Of a DNA stretch of 64,000 nt, positions 24,280 to 37,337 are shown in pieces. The notes below the pieces were generated by a model. It saw only the letters and a program-made list of their open reading frames with translations, did no database searches and was not told where the DNA came from. The stretch is from Cinnamomum chago (taxonomy: Eukaryota > Streptophyta > Magnoliopsida > Laurales > Lauraceae). Position 1 is the stretch's first letter, and every line of letters begins with the position of its first letter. A program made the position numbers and the translations under genes. The stretch covers positions 63,149,501 through 63,213,500 of the forward strand of contig CP142458.1 in assembly GCA_038049695.1 (NCBI GenBank), written 5' to 3'.

Positions 24280-26455
24280 ATGATGCTCCCATAGAATATT
24301 CACCCATTTGATAGTCGGGTATGCAAGACTTGCTCCTTGACATCTATCACGCACACTGCTTTCTCGATGTAGGCGGCATCTGGCTTAATCTCTAATGGCT
24401 TATACTTGATGACATGCGATGGATTTGCAATAAACTTCCTCATCATTGATACGTGGAAGACATCGTACACTGCAGTCTGCTGCTAAGTCTAGAAGTTGAG
24501 TCTATCTATAGGCCAAATCTCCGACTCTGCTGCGAATCTCGGAAGATCCAATGTAACAAGGGGAAATTTTCCTTTCTACTTGAACCGAATAGTGCCTTTC
24601 ATAGGTGAAACCTTCAAAAAGACCGTATCCCCAATTTGAAATTTAAGATCACTTCGTCGATTATCTTTATAGCTCTTCTTCCTACTGTGGGCCAGTTTCA
24701 ACCTTTTTTCCCTAGCTTTACTCTATCACTTGTCTCTCCAATAATAGTAGGCCCATTGAAACTTCTCACACCAAATTCTTCTTAGCAAACTACTGCCTTG
24801 TACATCCTACCATAGAGAGCCTCAAACGGTGTCATCCTAATACTCTCGTCAACTTCTTCTCAGCAAATTACTGCCTTGTACCTCCTACCATAGAGAGCCT
24901 CAAACGGTGTCATCCTAATACTCGCGTGAAAGTTGTTATTGTATGCGAACTCATACAACGCCAAATGTCGATCCCACTCTATCTTAAAGTGTAACACAGA
25001 AGCTCCAACGTGTCCTCAAGAGTCTGGATCATCCTCTTTGATTGCTCGTTGGTCTGCGGATGATATGTTGTGCTAAAACTCAACTTCCTTCCCATGGCCT
25101 CCTGAAAAGTCACCTAAAAATACGAAACAAAGCGGTTATCTTTGTTTGACACTATAGAAACTGGGATACCTTGTAGTTTGACAATTTCCTGAATAAACAT
25201 TTTCGTCATCTTATCCATCTTGGTCCCTGTCCTAAAAGGAATAAAGTGTCCAGACTTAGTCAATTTGTCAACTATCGTCCAAATATAATTATCGTGCTTC
25301 CTCGTCTCTGGCAAAACGGACACAAAATTCATTATTATATGCTCGCATTTTCAATTAAGAATATTCAATGGCTTCAAAAGTCATAGGGGCTTCTTCTATT
25401 CTACTTTGATCCTCTACCATGTCATGCACCTAGAAACAAGCCTAGTGATTTCTTTATTCATATTGTTCCACCAAATATATGCCCCTCATGTTCCGGTACA
25501 TCTTAGGACTCCGGGGATGCATAGAATACCGTGTATGATGTGCCTTTAACTTTATCTAATTCTACAAATCTTCAACATTGGGCATACACAATCTGTCCCG
25601 AAAATACAAGACTCCATCTACTATTCCAAAATCTGGCCTCTCTACAAGCCTTTACGGACTCTAGCCGACTTGGGTCCTGGAACTGTCTATCTTTAATCTA
25701 TTGCATCAGAACTGGCTCGAACATTGACATGCCGGCTAGCATCACCTTGCCATTAACAAATTCGATCTCCACATCCAAGACCCCTAAACTTCTCGATTAA
25801 ATCCCATTCACCACGCAAACAAGCCAACATGACTAACTTCCGACTAAGTGCATCTGCTGCCATGCACATTGCTTTTTCCCGAAAAATACCGTATCGAGAA
25901 ATCGTAGTAAGCTATAAGTTCCATCCAACAATGTTGCCTCATATTCATCTCCTTTTGAGAAAAGAGGTACTGCAAACTTCTATGATCAGAGGGATCCTCA
26001 AACCTCACTCCATAGAGATAATGTTTCCAATGCTTTAGGGAAAAAACGGCCGCTACATGCTCCAAACCGTGTTTGTCATAGTTTTTCCCATGAATCTTCA
26101 GCTGCCTAGACCCATAAGTCACTGCCTTGTCATCCTCCAACTCAACCTTCAAAGTGTCAGTAAAGATAACAAATCCGTTCTTAGTTAGTAAGGTCAACAC
26201 TGTGGCTGTAGTAAGCTTCTTCTTAAGCAATTCAAAACTATCCTCTCACTCTTGGGTCCAAGCAAAAGAAACGTTCTTCCTAGTCAGCTTAGTCAACAGA
26301 GTTGATATCTTCGAGAATCCTTCAGACAAATCTTATATAATAACCACCCAAACCTAGAAAACTTCTGATCCCTATCGCATTCTTTGGGCTATGCCAATTC
26401 ACTATAACCTCTATCTTCAATGGAACAATCGCTAGGCCATCTTTAGACATTTTTT
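24280..26455 (-). pseudogene. Ty3/gypsy (chromovirus-like) pol remnant: RT end, RNase H, integrase
   Basis: In minus-strand order: RT C-terminal part (about 26455-26240; FLGLGGYY, FSKISTLLTKLTRKN), RNase H (26230-25844; YGSRQLKIHGKNYDKH, the HYLYGVRFE strand, FSQKEMNMRQHCWMELI, DFSIRYFSGKSNV) and integrase (25332-25114; IWTIVDKLTKSGHFIPFRT, IVKLQGIPVSIVSNKD). The tail near 24290-24420 resembles the chromovirus C-terminus (EQVLHTR, LWEHHN). RNase H lacks the segment after IFTD. Many stops and shifts occur; the integrase second Asp is kept in SNKD. The RT is cut at 26455. Inactive. Confidence 0.88.
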
Positions 26456-26998
26456 ATTTTTATTTTATACTTTTGCCGTAAAAAAAAATGTCGGTAAAAT
26501 TATTTTTATTTTTAAAAAAATGCTATATTTGTTTTTTCAATATATTTTTCCTGTAAACCTGTTTATACGCCTGTATCAAAAAATAAACCTGTTCGTGTAC
26601 CTATATTCAATATAAAAAATGCATACAAAGAAAAGTTGCTAAATAAACAAACAACCATCGCCATTTTTCATCAAATCGTTTATCTCATTAAACAAATATT
26701 ACAATCAATAATGATATAGTTACATATAAATGTCCAATATACATATACAAATAAACTAAAAAGAATAAAACAGCCCCAAAAATCTGCAACCGACCCCAAA
26801 GCGTCCATCAATCTGCAATGACAAAAATAACATTAGAATCTTTCAATGAATTAAATTATAAATGAAAGATAAACATGTATATATATAAATCTTTTCTTAA
26901 GTTTTTCGGCGGCCTGTTTTCCAGCCTAAGTATTGAGAATCATGCGGTTTTTGTGTTTAATTCGTTAACCTGAAGTCCAATTCACTAATCGTCAATTC
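26456..26998. other. Very AT-rich stretch between gypsy and hAT remains
   Basis: No coding signal. Three variants of AAACCTGTT(T/C) occur near 26555-26600. It may be the 3' non-coding end of the hAT element, but no terminal inverted repeat is recognisable. Confidence 0.4.
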
Positions 26999-28028
26999 CT
27001 ACAAGTTACTTTGGCCTTGAAGAAGGTACCCGTGTCGGTTTCTGATTTTTTCGAGGGCCGTTTCCCGTTTCGGACCCCTAGCGGGCCGTTTTCGAGAATC
27101 ATTTGTAGAACAATTATCTAATATCAAACATGATAAATTATTCTCAATATTCCAATTAAGTATACTTAGAGTAATATTGTCATCTAGCATTTGGTCAGTG
27201 TGGTGAGGATCAACATGATGAAAGTTAATTATACGCGATCTAAGAACCCAATCAGAGTCAATATAATGTACTGTAATAGCCATATAACATAAATGCTGGT
27301 TCGATGTCCACATATCTACTGTGAGAGCAATCCTGCTACTGAGATCCTTGAATTCTTTCAAGATCTCATTCTTTTTTTCCATTGTACATTTCCATACAAT
27401 CTGCCTTCATAGTGTTACGTGATACAATCTTGAATTCGGGTCGTAGAGTCGCACAGAACTCTTTAAAACCTCGTAGTTCAACAACATTAAAAGGAAAATC
27501 ATGTAAAAACAACATTTTTGCAAGGGCTTCTCGACTCTTTTTTTGTTCAAATTTAAAAACACCAACACCGGTTTTTGTTTGAGCATCAGTCCTTAAAGTT
27601 TGTTGTTGTTTTTACTTATCAATGCTTGGTTTCATAAGACACGATTTCAAGTGTCTATGCAGGTGTGAAGTTCCATCCTCAGGTCTACTGACTAGAAGTT
27701 TCTTGCAATATTTGGACACCGCTTTAACTTTAGGGACATCCTTACCATTAACTTTCACAGACACTTCCGTTTTTTTAAAGTGTTCCCAAACCACTGATTT
27801 GAGCCTTCTTGCATTAGTCTCATTTGAAATTACTTCATCATTGGGAGAGGGAATGGTAGGCACTTGCTCATTACCACCACCACCCATATCATCAACAATG
27901 GGGATGGGGACATGTGCAGGAATGAGAATGCTAGCAGCACTACTAGAAGGCGTACCAGTAGACATATTTACTGAAATATCAAAAGAAACAAAGACAAGAA
28001 CACCACTACTCTCTGTCCAGTTTTTCAT
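26999..28028 (-). pseudogene. hAT-superfamily transposase remnant (BED finger and catalytic N-terminal part)
   Basis: Minus strand 28028-27612 encodes a BED zinc-finger-like region: SVVWEHFKK, KAVSKYCKKLL and GTSHLHRHLKSC. The first metal-binding Cys (normally KCKYC) is a Ser here. After a shift, 27430-27080 encodes SRNTMKADCMEMY, then RIALTVDMWTSNQHLCYMAI, then HYIDSDWVLRSRIINF and LSCLILDNCSTND, the pattern of plant hAT transposases. The central remainder and the C-terminal dimerisation region are missing; the frame runs into unrelated GC-rich sequence (RKRPARGPKRET). Inactive fragment. Confidence 0.88.
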
Positions 28029-29082
28029 GGGCAGTCCCTTGTTGCACTAGAGGACTATGCTGTCCGGGATTTCAACAGAGAGATGAATGCTGAGTTTTTC
28101 AACATTGATGTGTTTTAAGTGTAAATGAAAATTTCATATGTTGTGAATGAAGTCAAATGTAGGGCATTAACCTTCAGATTCATTCGAACCCAGAGAAAAA
28201 AAGGGGGAAAAAAAGAAAAAAAAAGGTGATGTTTTTTTCGTGTGTAAACTTGGAAGTTTACATTGCAATTGTTTAGAGTGGTGATGACGTATATGATAGG
28301 AGGAATCTCTGATACAAACAAATCCACTGGTAGCCTACCTTTGAAACCCATCACAGCACAAATGTAACTGATCAAAGTAAAAAATACAAACACAAACACA
28401 AAGACACATGTCACGCATCTATAGAAAAGGAAAACAAAGAAACAAAAGAAATAGAAAATCTGACAGGGAAAATGAAAAGGAGATACATTCACAGGAAATC
28501 AAAAAGGGGCAAAACGAAAAACAAAGAAAATCTAATTGATCCAGATTTTCATTGCTCAACCATGCAATCACAAATTAAGAGAAGTAAAAAAGGTAACAAA
28601 TTTACCTTGAGCGGTATCTATGAGACGTTAGCCCGTGAGTAGAAATATTGAGCATAGACTGAGAGATAGAAAAAGGAAGAGGGAGAAGAAGAAAGATAGA
28701 AACAGAGAATAGGGGAGATTTACCGAGGGTGGCGGTGAGAGAGGGCAGAGGGCGATGACTGGGTGAGGGAGGAAAAAAAAGAGGGATAGGGAGAGAGGTG
28801 ACGGTGCGAGAGGGGCAACCGGCATCATCAGCGTGCGTACGTCGTGCGACTGTGAGAGGGCTTGCCGTGACGACGAGAGTAGAGAACCATGACCGAGAGC
28901 AGAGAGCTGAAGAGGCAGAGAGCTAAGTGCGATTCAGTGTGGGATTTTTTAGGGTTCCCCATTGCATCGTCTTATAAAAGAGATGGAGGGCGCAATTATA
29001 AGAATGCCCCTCCTAACTAGCCATTTTTTGGCTGTTAGTGAGGGGCACTTTAGGTAATATAAAATTTTTATCAAAATTAACT
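28029..29082. other. hAT 5' region, non-coding
   Basis: Upstream (minus strand) of the BED-finger ORF. Purine-rich on the plus strand, 28640-28930. Several ORFs here are low-complexity shadows. Probably the leader or 5' intron of the hAT element. Confidence 0.4.
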
Positions 29083-29282
29083 TGGAGCAGGCCGGGCCGG
29101 GCCTGAACGGGTTGGGCATCCTCTGCCCAGTCCCAGTCCCATTTTGGCCGGGCTTTAAAATTATTGACCAAGCTCATCCCACTAGGCTCAAATTTTTTTT
29201 TTATAAAGCCTTGTATTTTCGGGGTTGGGACGGGCCGGGCCGGGCTTTCTACTCGTTTCAACCCGTCCCATTGACAGGCCTA
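29083..29282 (-). mobile_element. hAT element terminus
   Basis: On the minus strand it begins TAGGCCTGTCAATGGGACGG, followed by repeated GCCCGGCCCG. GC-rich starts of this form, with a short TAGxxxTGTCAA inverted-repeat tip, are typical of plant hAT elements. The copia fragment starts within a few bases, at about 29288. Confidence 0.6.
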
Positions 29283-29287
29283 CTTAC

Positions 29288-31101
29288 AATGAAATAAGGG
29301 ATCCACTTGAGTTGCCTATTATACAAAGTAGAGTTCTTGTTCCACTTAATGATTATCAAGAGGAACAAAAATCACGAAAAATCCCATCAATGAGGCATTC
29401 CCTGAACAAAATAATGATCCACTTCAAAATACACAACAAAGCATCAATGAACCCGATCCGGAGATATTGAGAAGGTCAACTCAAATGAGAAAACCTGCTA
29501 TTCCGGATGACTATGTAGTGTATTTGGAAGAATCTAGTCTTGGCATTAAAGAAGATCCTAAGACGTTTAAGGAAGCCATTGAAAATGAGAATTTCGATAA
29601 ATGGTTAGAGGCCATGAAGGATGAGTTAGAATCAATGGCCACAGATGAAGTTTGGGATATCGTTGAACTACCCAAGGGTTCCAAGGCCATTGGCTGTAAA
29701 TGAGTCTTTAAGACCAAAAGGGATTCCAAAGGGAAAGTTGAACGGTTCAAAGCCCGACTCGTGGCCAAAGGTTTTACTCAGAGAGAAGGTATAGAATATC
29801 ATGAAACCTACTCTCCGATGTCTAAAAATGACTCATTTAGAATTGTCATGACAATTGTAGCTCATTTCAACTTAGAGTTACATCAAATGGACGTCAAAAC
29901 AACGTTTTTAAATGGAGATCTAGATGAAGAAGTGTATATGGAACAACCTAAAGGTTTCGTGAAAGAGAATGAAAATAAACTAGTTTGTAAATTAAAGAAA
30001 TCAATATATGGTTTTAAACAGGCTTCCAAACAATGGTATTTAAAGTTCAATCGCATTATTACATCTTTTGGTTTTACCAAAAATATCGTTGATCATTGTA
30101 TATATCTCAAAGTTAGTGGGAGCCGATTTATGATTTTAGTCCTATATGTTGATGATATTTTATTGGCTAGTAATGATTTACGAAACTAAGGAATATCTTA
30201 AAAACAATTTTGAAATGAAAGATATGGGTTAAGCGACATTTGTAATAGGAATCAAGATTTATCGAGATAGATCTCGAGGATTACTTGGGTTATCACAGGA
30301 AGCCTATATTAAAAATGTACTTAAGAGATTTCGTATGGAAGGGTGTAAGGCACAAAATGTACCTATGAAAAAAGGTGACAAGTTTAGTAAAGAACAATGT
30401 CCAAGAAATGAAATTGAAAGGAAACAAATGGAAACGTGTCCTTATGCAGCTACAATCGGATGTTTTATGTATGCACAAACATGCACTAGACCCGATATCA
30501 GTTTTGTAGTTGGCATGCTTAGTAGATATCAAAGTGATCCGGGAATGGCACATTGGGTAGGAGTCAAGAAAGTTTTGCGATACCTTAGTGGCACAAGAAA
30601 TTACATGCTCTCTTACAGAAGGTCCGATCACTTAGAAGTGGTCGGTTATTCGGATGCTGACTTCGCTGGTTGCCTCGATACAAGAAAGTCGACTTCAGGA
30701 TACATCTTCCTGTTAGTTGGCGGGGAAATTTCAAGGAGAGGTGCAAAGCAAACTTTAGTGACTCCATCCACATTTGATGCTGAATACGTGGCATGCTTTG
30801 AAACCATGGGTCACGCTTTATGGATGCATGATTTTATCTTGGGACTACGTGTTATGGACACCATTTCTGAGCCCTTGAAGATTTATGGTGATAATGACGC
30901 TGCAAGAAGATTTGCTCAGAATGACAAGGTTTCCAGTAAATCAAAATTTCTGGAAGTAAAATACCTTGTACTAAAAGAAAAGGTACGAGATCGGGGATCC
31001 CGACAAGCCTCGTGATAACAGATCCTTTGACAAAGGCATTGGCGTCAAAGGACTACAAAGAGCATGTTAGAAATATGGGCTTGATTGAATTGCTTTGTTA
31101 A
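29288..31101 (+). pseudogene. Ty1/copia pol remnant: linker, reverse transcriptase, RNase H, copy B
   Basis: The conserved pre-RT segment (RRSTQMRKPAIPDDY) starts at 29467. RT follows: RFKARLVAKGFTQREGIEYHETYSP, QMDVKTTFLNGDLDEEVYMEQPKGF, SIYGFKQASKQW and YVDDILLAS (catalytic DD). Breaks: TGG to TGA at about 29701 (GCK*VFKTKRD), a frameshift near 30185, TAA in place of GAA near 30229, and a 16 bp deletion near 30993 that shifts the RNase H end. RNase H keeps SDADFAG, AEY and YGDNDAA. From 30351 it is the duplicate of 1-750. The 5' part of the element is absent. Confidence 0.93.
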
Positions 31102-31403
31102 AGATATGTAAAGACACTATCATATTCATCACCGAAATAAGATTTCATATTTTCTTACTTTATTGAAATTATTGTCTCATGTGATTGAAGTGTATAAAGT
31201 GAGAAAATTAAAGAAAAATAGCATTATTGTACCCAGTAAATAGGATTGCCATGAAAATCATCCTATTTTACCCTTATTAAGGATTGTGTTAAGTTAGAAT
31301 ATTAGTGAATTAATTATGGAAGGAAGCACATCGTTCAAGACATGTTAACCGCCATAGTTCTCATTGGCAAACTGATTTAATTACAAATTAAAGATTGACA
31401 TAA

Positions 31404-32246
31404 AGGTTGAGATGACAATTGTTATTTTAAAATGGTGATCACCAGCCAAAGTCCTTTTTTTTTAACTTAGTTTTTCGATTATCTTTTAAAATTCTTTTGT
31501 GGTCATATGGACCAAGTGGGAGAATGTTGGACCGAATGTTATGGCCCATATGACCATACATAAAGGATCGGTTATCCCTCATTTGAATTTCTTTAAATTG
31601 ATTAAAGTTTTCCTTTTGTAACTATCATCTATGTTAATTTGAAGGTTAAAAGCTATTTATTCTCTTCTTGATGGAATGAGAGATTTAGGGCCTATGAAAA
31701 GCAACCCGGGTTGAGATGGCAATTGTTATTTTAAAGTGGTGATCACCAGTCAAAGTCTTTTTTTTTTTTTAAAGTTCGTGTTTCGATTATATTTTAAAAT
31801 TCTTTTGTGGTCATATGGACCAAGTGGGAGAATGTTGGACCAAATGTTATGACCCATATGACCATACATAAAGGATCGGTTATCCCTCATTTGAATTTCT
31901 TTAAATTGATTTAAGTTTTCCTTTCGTAACTGTCATCTATGTTAATTTGAGGGTTAAAAGTTATTTATTCTCTTCTTGATAGAAAGAGAGATTTAGGGTC
32001 TATAAAAAGCAACCCAGGTAACTTTCTCGGCAACGATTATTTTCTCTGCATCCATCACTTACCGGAGAAGAAAAGAAAAGGCACAAAAGAGTTGTGATTT
32101 CCCATTGAAGACCAACCTTCTGTTGGATCAAAGTCTGAAGATGGAACAATCAGGTACCATTTTACTTTTCTACTGTTTAGATTAAATGTTTACAGTATTA
32201 TTGGATTGATTCCAGAGAGGGTTTATAAACCTAAGATTTTCTAACA
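31404..32246 (+). mobile_element. Copia LTR with tandem PPT/U3 duplication, copy B
   Basis: Same structure as 1071-1905. LTR starts occur at 31525 and 31833 (308 bp apart), each after AAGTGGGAGAA; the end is TTCTAACA at 32246. The outer LTR is 414 bp. Confidence 0.85.
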
Positions 32247-32927
32247 AATGACTCACACCATTGTCGCGCAATTGGGTTGGGCTCCTATCACATTGTAATC
32301 CTTATGACAGCTTGTAAACCTATGAGCCATCCTTAGACAGGTTTTGGTGACAACGATTTTCACTTAAGAGCCTTCATTTGGAACTAATTAAGTACATTGG
32401 CCCCATCATTAACAAGTTTGTAACAATTAATGAGTTATTTGACCCTAACCCAAAACAGACCTCATGAATTCACACAGGGTGGCATTTTTGACCTAAGCCC
32501 AAAATAAACCAAACTTGGCTCTGCCTTACCCCGAGTGTCAAAAATATTCACCACCAGTATCCAACTCTTCCGATCAAACAATTCTGCAAACCATGATGAG
32601 AGCGAGAGAGAGAGAATGATTTTGTTAAATAAAATAATAGAGACTTCACTTCATTCATTGAACATTTGTAAATCAAGATCACAAAGGTCTCTTAGAATAA
32701 ATAAAAACAAGCCTAATATGTACAGTCTTCATTTGACTGGATTATTATGGTCCAAAAGAAACCCAACATTCTATAGATAGGGAAGAAGATGGTCTAATGC
32801 ATAAGGTAGAGGAGACGGTTGATTGGAAACCAAAGCCAATTGACCTTTTTCTCGTAAATAACTACGGCCAGTAATTGTATTGTTTCGTAGACATTCTTTT
32901 TTTTTTTTTTTGTTAAGTTTTAGAAAA
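32247..32927. other. Spacer, duplicate of 1906-2586
   Basis: No gene seen. Confidence 0.6.
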
Positions 32928-34952
32928 TTACTGAGTGCAGGGTGGTGGAACTTGGGTGCCACTATAGAGAGCTTTGATATTGACGCACATGGCTGTAACT
33001 GGAGGTCCACCATTTTCTTTTTTGATATTAATGTCCTGGAACTGGACATTCTTGCATGGGAAACTCGAGCTGCAGCGAAGGGTAACTGTAACATTCGACG
33101 CAGAAGTCCCTTGGATATGTTCTTGAAGGTGCTATCACTGATCTTCACTTTAGAAGGTACCTGCATGTTGTAATTGAAGGAAATGAGAGATTTAAGGGTC
33201 TTTTTTTTTTCAGAAGAGAAAAGATCAATACCCCATTATAGGTCTACAACACACACACACACAAATCCATGGGAGTGGGTAATGTGACTAACTTAGAGAA
33301 CAAAGAAGAAAAAAAAAGTTTAGTCTCTTCAAACCTCATTTGCACAAGAGCCAGTAGGATAGTATTGCTGATCGACGATGATTGGATTGTAGACATTTTT
33401 TAAGGTGATGTTCTCAAAGGTTATGTTGGATTGTGAGCTGGCCGAGGGAGAATTGGCCCATGACTTGATCCTAATACCATTCAAGGTGTCTGAGATGCTG
33501 GTGTCTTTAATAATAAGTCCAGTCACATCCTTTTCGTTTGGGTACTTTCCTAAGCTCCCCACACTGTTATTTTTAAGTAAGAAACCACTCATAACCAAAC
33601 AACAACAATTACAACAAGCAATCAATCACTAATGCCTAGGAAACAAAGCAAAGGTCACATTCTTTTGCATACTAAGTGTAAAGCAATATCCCATTCTATT
33701 TGTAATTATAAGCTATAACAAAGAAGAGAGAGAGAGAAGAAAAATGCACCTTATTCCATGGCCTGGTCCACAAGTTACTTTACTGATATGTACATTAGTG
33801 AGGCCCTGTCTGAGGGAGATGCAGTCATCGCCGGTTCCAATCTGAGCACTCTCGATGGTCACATCGGAGCAACGCTCCACATGCATTCCATCAGTGTTGG
33901 GACTGTCGCTGCCGGGGTTGGTGACTTTGAAATTTATAGCTTTGAAGTTCTTGCTATTGAGGGATGTTATGCCATCAATGACAGTATTGGTCATAGACAT
34001 AAACTTGAGGTTCTGTGGAGTATGCACAATAAAATTATTGACACTAGATGCAAGATTCAAATTTTTTAGGAAACCACCTCCTTCAATTTATTTCTACCAG
34101 AGAATTGGATATATTATTATTACTCACAGTTGGGAAGAAGCTTGCACTTTTCATTCTATTGGCAATCGTTTAAGTGCCAAATAACAACTCCTTGACCATC
34201 AAAAACTCCAGTTCCAGTGATGGTCAATCCATCTATCCATCCAAAATAAACCCAATCTCCACTAGGAACCTTGTTCAGTTCGGTCTCCGCCAGCAGATGA
34301 CCCTATCAAATACAAATAAAGATTGACATTCTGTATGTAAGTCTACAAATAATTAGTGTGACACTTAAACCATGGATAAGATTCACCGTGCTTCAGGAGC
34401 ATCCCATAAAAATGACAAATGTTTGCTCATTGTACACTACGTACCCAAAAAAAAAAAAAAACAAAGAGTTCAAGCAGAACAACTCTTACAACCAATTTCA
34501 TGGTTATAGATGGTACGCCTTTGCATGGGCCTGTGAATTTAAGTGAGCCCATCCAGTAATCACCTTTTAGCACTATAATTGTAGCTGGTCCAATGGACCC
34601 ACACGTTGCGGTCTGTGTGTCCTGAAAGGCCTAATCATCCACAAAATATAAACGCCATCATGCACATGGTAGACATATACAATGAAATGAGAGACGGTCT
34701 TCAACAAGTACGATGCAAGTCCAGCCCAATTAGTTCAAAATCTAGGCCTCATTGTTCATATTTTTGCCCTTATATTATAGAATTATGATTGAAAAATTGT
34801 CTAAACATCGTTATAATCAAACTAAACAAACCTTGGCATCGTCTGTATTCCCGTCGACTTTTGCCCCATGATCCATAATGTTGAATTCCCCACACAGGCA
34901 AACTCCAATTAAACAATAGATAAAAGGATAGGAAGAAGCTCTTCTTCATCAT
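32928..34952 (-). pseudogene. Exopolygalacturonase (GH28) pseudogene, copy B
   Basis: Six exons as in the intact gene. It shares with copy A the extra base in exon 1, the TAG in exon 3, the extra C at the exon 3 end, the ten-residue exon 4 deletion and the two-base insertion in exon 6. Unlike copy A it keeps the exon 2 acceptor (TAG) and NTDG. GDDCISLG has become GDDCISLR. GHG and RIK are kept. The shared lesions must predate the block duplication. Not expected to be functional. Confidence 0.93.
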
Positions 34953-35143
34953 CTTAATTTATTTCTATTTTTTGGTTTTTTTTAATATTTTTTCCTTTTT
35001 TTTATTTGAATAAATATTTAATGTAAGAAGGGTGCTGGAGTAATGAATTTATAGGACTTCAAACTAAAATGGTCATTTGGTCATCCTTAATTGTAACAAC
35101 TCTCTCTCAACTATACCATTCATTTTAAACCATAAGCACCTCT

Positions 35144-37337
35144 TGTTAGGAATTTTGTAGATTGCAATTTGATGGATGCATTATCATTCAAGCATCATTT
35201 GATTTACACACATGCATTTGATTTAAGATTTCTTGAAATCTTGTTTTAAACATGCATTGTTTTTAAGAGTTGTAAAAGTTTTGATTTATGCATGATTTGC
35301 TTTTAAAACTTGGATGCATTTGTTTTTGGAAAAAGTTTTAGAAATCAAGCTAGCCTTTGTTTTAAAGTTTTGAATCATTTTTAGGCTTTGTGTGTTTCAT
35401 GTTTTAAAACCCTTAGAATGATTTAAAACATGTTTTTTAAGCTTGATTAAATGGGCCAAAGTTCCACCAAGAAAATCTTTGAAAATGCATAAGTTGGAAT
35501 TTTTGGTGGCCCGGCAGTGTCGCCGGTCGACCGGCGCAGAGGTCCCGGTCGACCGGGAACACTGCAGGCAGAAAGTGGGCCTGGCGCACCAACGGTCATT
35601 TTTCTGACCGTTGTGTGATCCCGGTCGACCGAGGCCTGTTTGCCGGTCGACCGAGGACTAGCCGTTGGGCACTTTTTGCTATAAATATGAGTTCTTTCCT
35701 TTGCCAAAAGTTGGGAATTTTAAGCCCCTCCTTGAGAGGTTTTGAGGCATATTCAAGGGAAAAGAACCAAGGGATGAAGGGGAGCATTAGGAAAGCTAAA
35801 GCTTGGATTAATGAAGTTAAATCACCAAGTAGGCTTTACTTTCCTTAATCATATGTTTTCATGCTTTGTTTTATTTTTGGTAAATCATTTCTAGCATGTT
35901 AAACTATGTTTGTGTTGTGTCCTTAACATGTTTTATGTTTTGAGTTGATTTATTGTTTTGGATACAACACCATATGATTCAATCCAAGTAGTACTTAATC
36001 TTTGGTAAATCTAAGTAGATCATGTTAATGAAAGAACCTTTGAAATTATATGTAACATGATTCCTATACTTGATTGAATCTTTGGTTGTTGTTTTCCATC
36101 ATAAGAAAATCACTTTCAAAACTATCTTATGTTTTGGACTCAACCTCTTTACAAATCATATGTTTTCATGTTTTGTTTTATCATTGGTAAATCTTTAGTA
36201 ACATGTTAACCTATGATGTGTTGTATCCTTAGCATGTCTTATATTTTGAATTGATCTATTGTTTTGGATGCATCACCATTTGATTCAATCCAAGTAGTAT
36301 TTTATCTTTGGTAAATCTAGGTAGATCATGTTAATGAAATATGTAACATGATTCATATACTTGGTTGAATCTTTGGTTGTTGTTTTTCCATCATAAGAAA
36401 ATCTCTTTCAAATGTATCTTATGTTTTGGATTCAACATCTTTACAAATCATATGTGTATTATTGTTTTAAAGTTTCACAACTTGCCTTACTTTGATAGGT
36501 ATATCACTTTCAAGTTGTATTTATAATTACATATGATTTATCCCCTTGTTTCAATCAAATCTATTTTTATGTTTTGAGCTACATTGTTGATTTGATTGAC
36601 ATCCCTATGCATCACATGTTTAGAGCTAATTCATTTCATACAACTTGTGTTTTGACATCATTAACAAGTTGTTACTTTTAACATGTGACTTGCATTCCTT
36701 CCTCAATCATAAATGTTTTTGAGCTAAAACTTTCAAAAGCCTTAGGCATACATTTATGAGCTTTCATTTTCAAAATGATTGAGGACCACACACACACACT
36801 TCATGTACTTTCATCTTTGCATTCATAGTGTGAGTGTGTATTAGTTTTTCACTTCCATATCCGCCTACTTAAGAGGCATTGTAATGAGCTAAATAGAATC
36901 TCCATCAAGTGTATTATAGACACTAAATTAGAGAGATAACCAACCTTGAGGTTGAAGAGGTTATTGCTTAGCCTATAAAAGCATAATGTATAGGTTGATG
37001 TTAAGCCTTGAAAAACATCAATGTAAAGGTTATTGCTTAGCCTTGGAAAGCATATTGTAAAGGTTATTGCTTAGCCTATTGAAAAGCATAAATAGTGGAA
37101 ATCTGGTGGGGTGTTGGATCAAAAGCTGGTAGTGGATGTAGGCATTGAGGCCGAACCACTATAAATCCTTGTGTGATGGTGCTTGCTTTGTGGTGATTGT
37201 TTATATTAGCTTCCACATATTGTTTGATAATCATCACTTGTGACTAGTTGGTTTTAAAGAAGTTAAAATTGTTAAAATTGGTCATAATTGGAGCTCACCC
37301 TATTCACCTCTAGGGTTCGGATCCCCATGGAATTACA
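35144..37337 (+). mobile_element. Solo LTR, 2194 bp, Sirevirus-like family
   Basis: Starts TGTTAGGAATTTTG, ends GGAATTACA, with perfect 5 bp target duplication CCTCT (35139-35143, 37338-37342). Copy A has the unoccupied site at 4801. Four GGTCGACC-centred palindromes lie at 35525-35652, just upstream of a TATA box CTATAAATATGAG at 35679-35691, so this is the U3 promoter. Related LTRs are at 46497, 52503 (minus) and 59619. A short inverted pair AACGGTCA/TGACCGTT lies at 35591-35612. Confidence 0.95.

Noticed and set aside
35144-37337. Idea that this is a DNA transposon or host gene insert
   Set aside because: TG..CA ends, 5 bp duplication, TATA box and identity to LTRs that adjoin a PBS and PPT establish a solo LTR.
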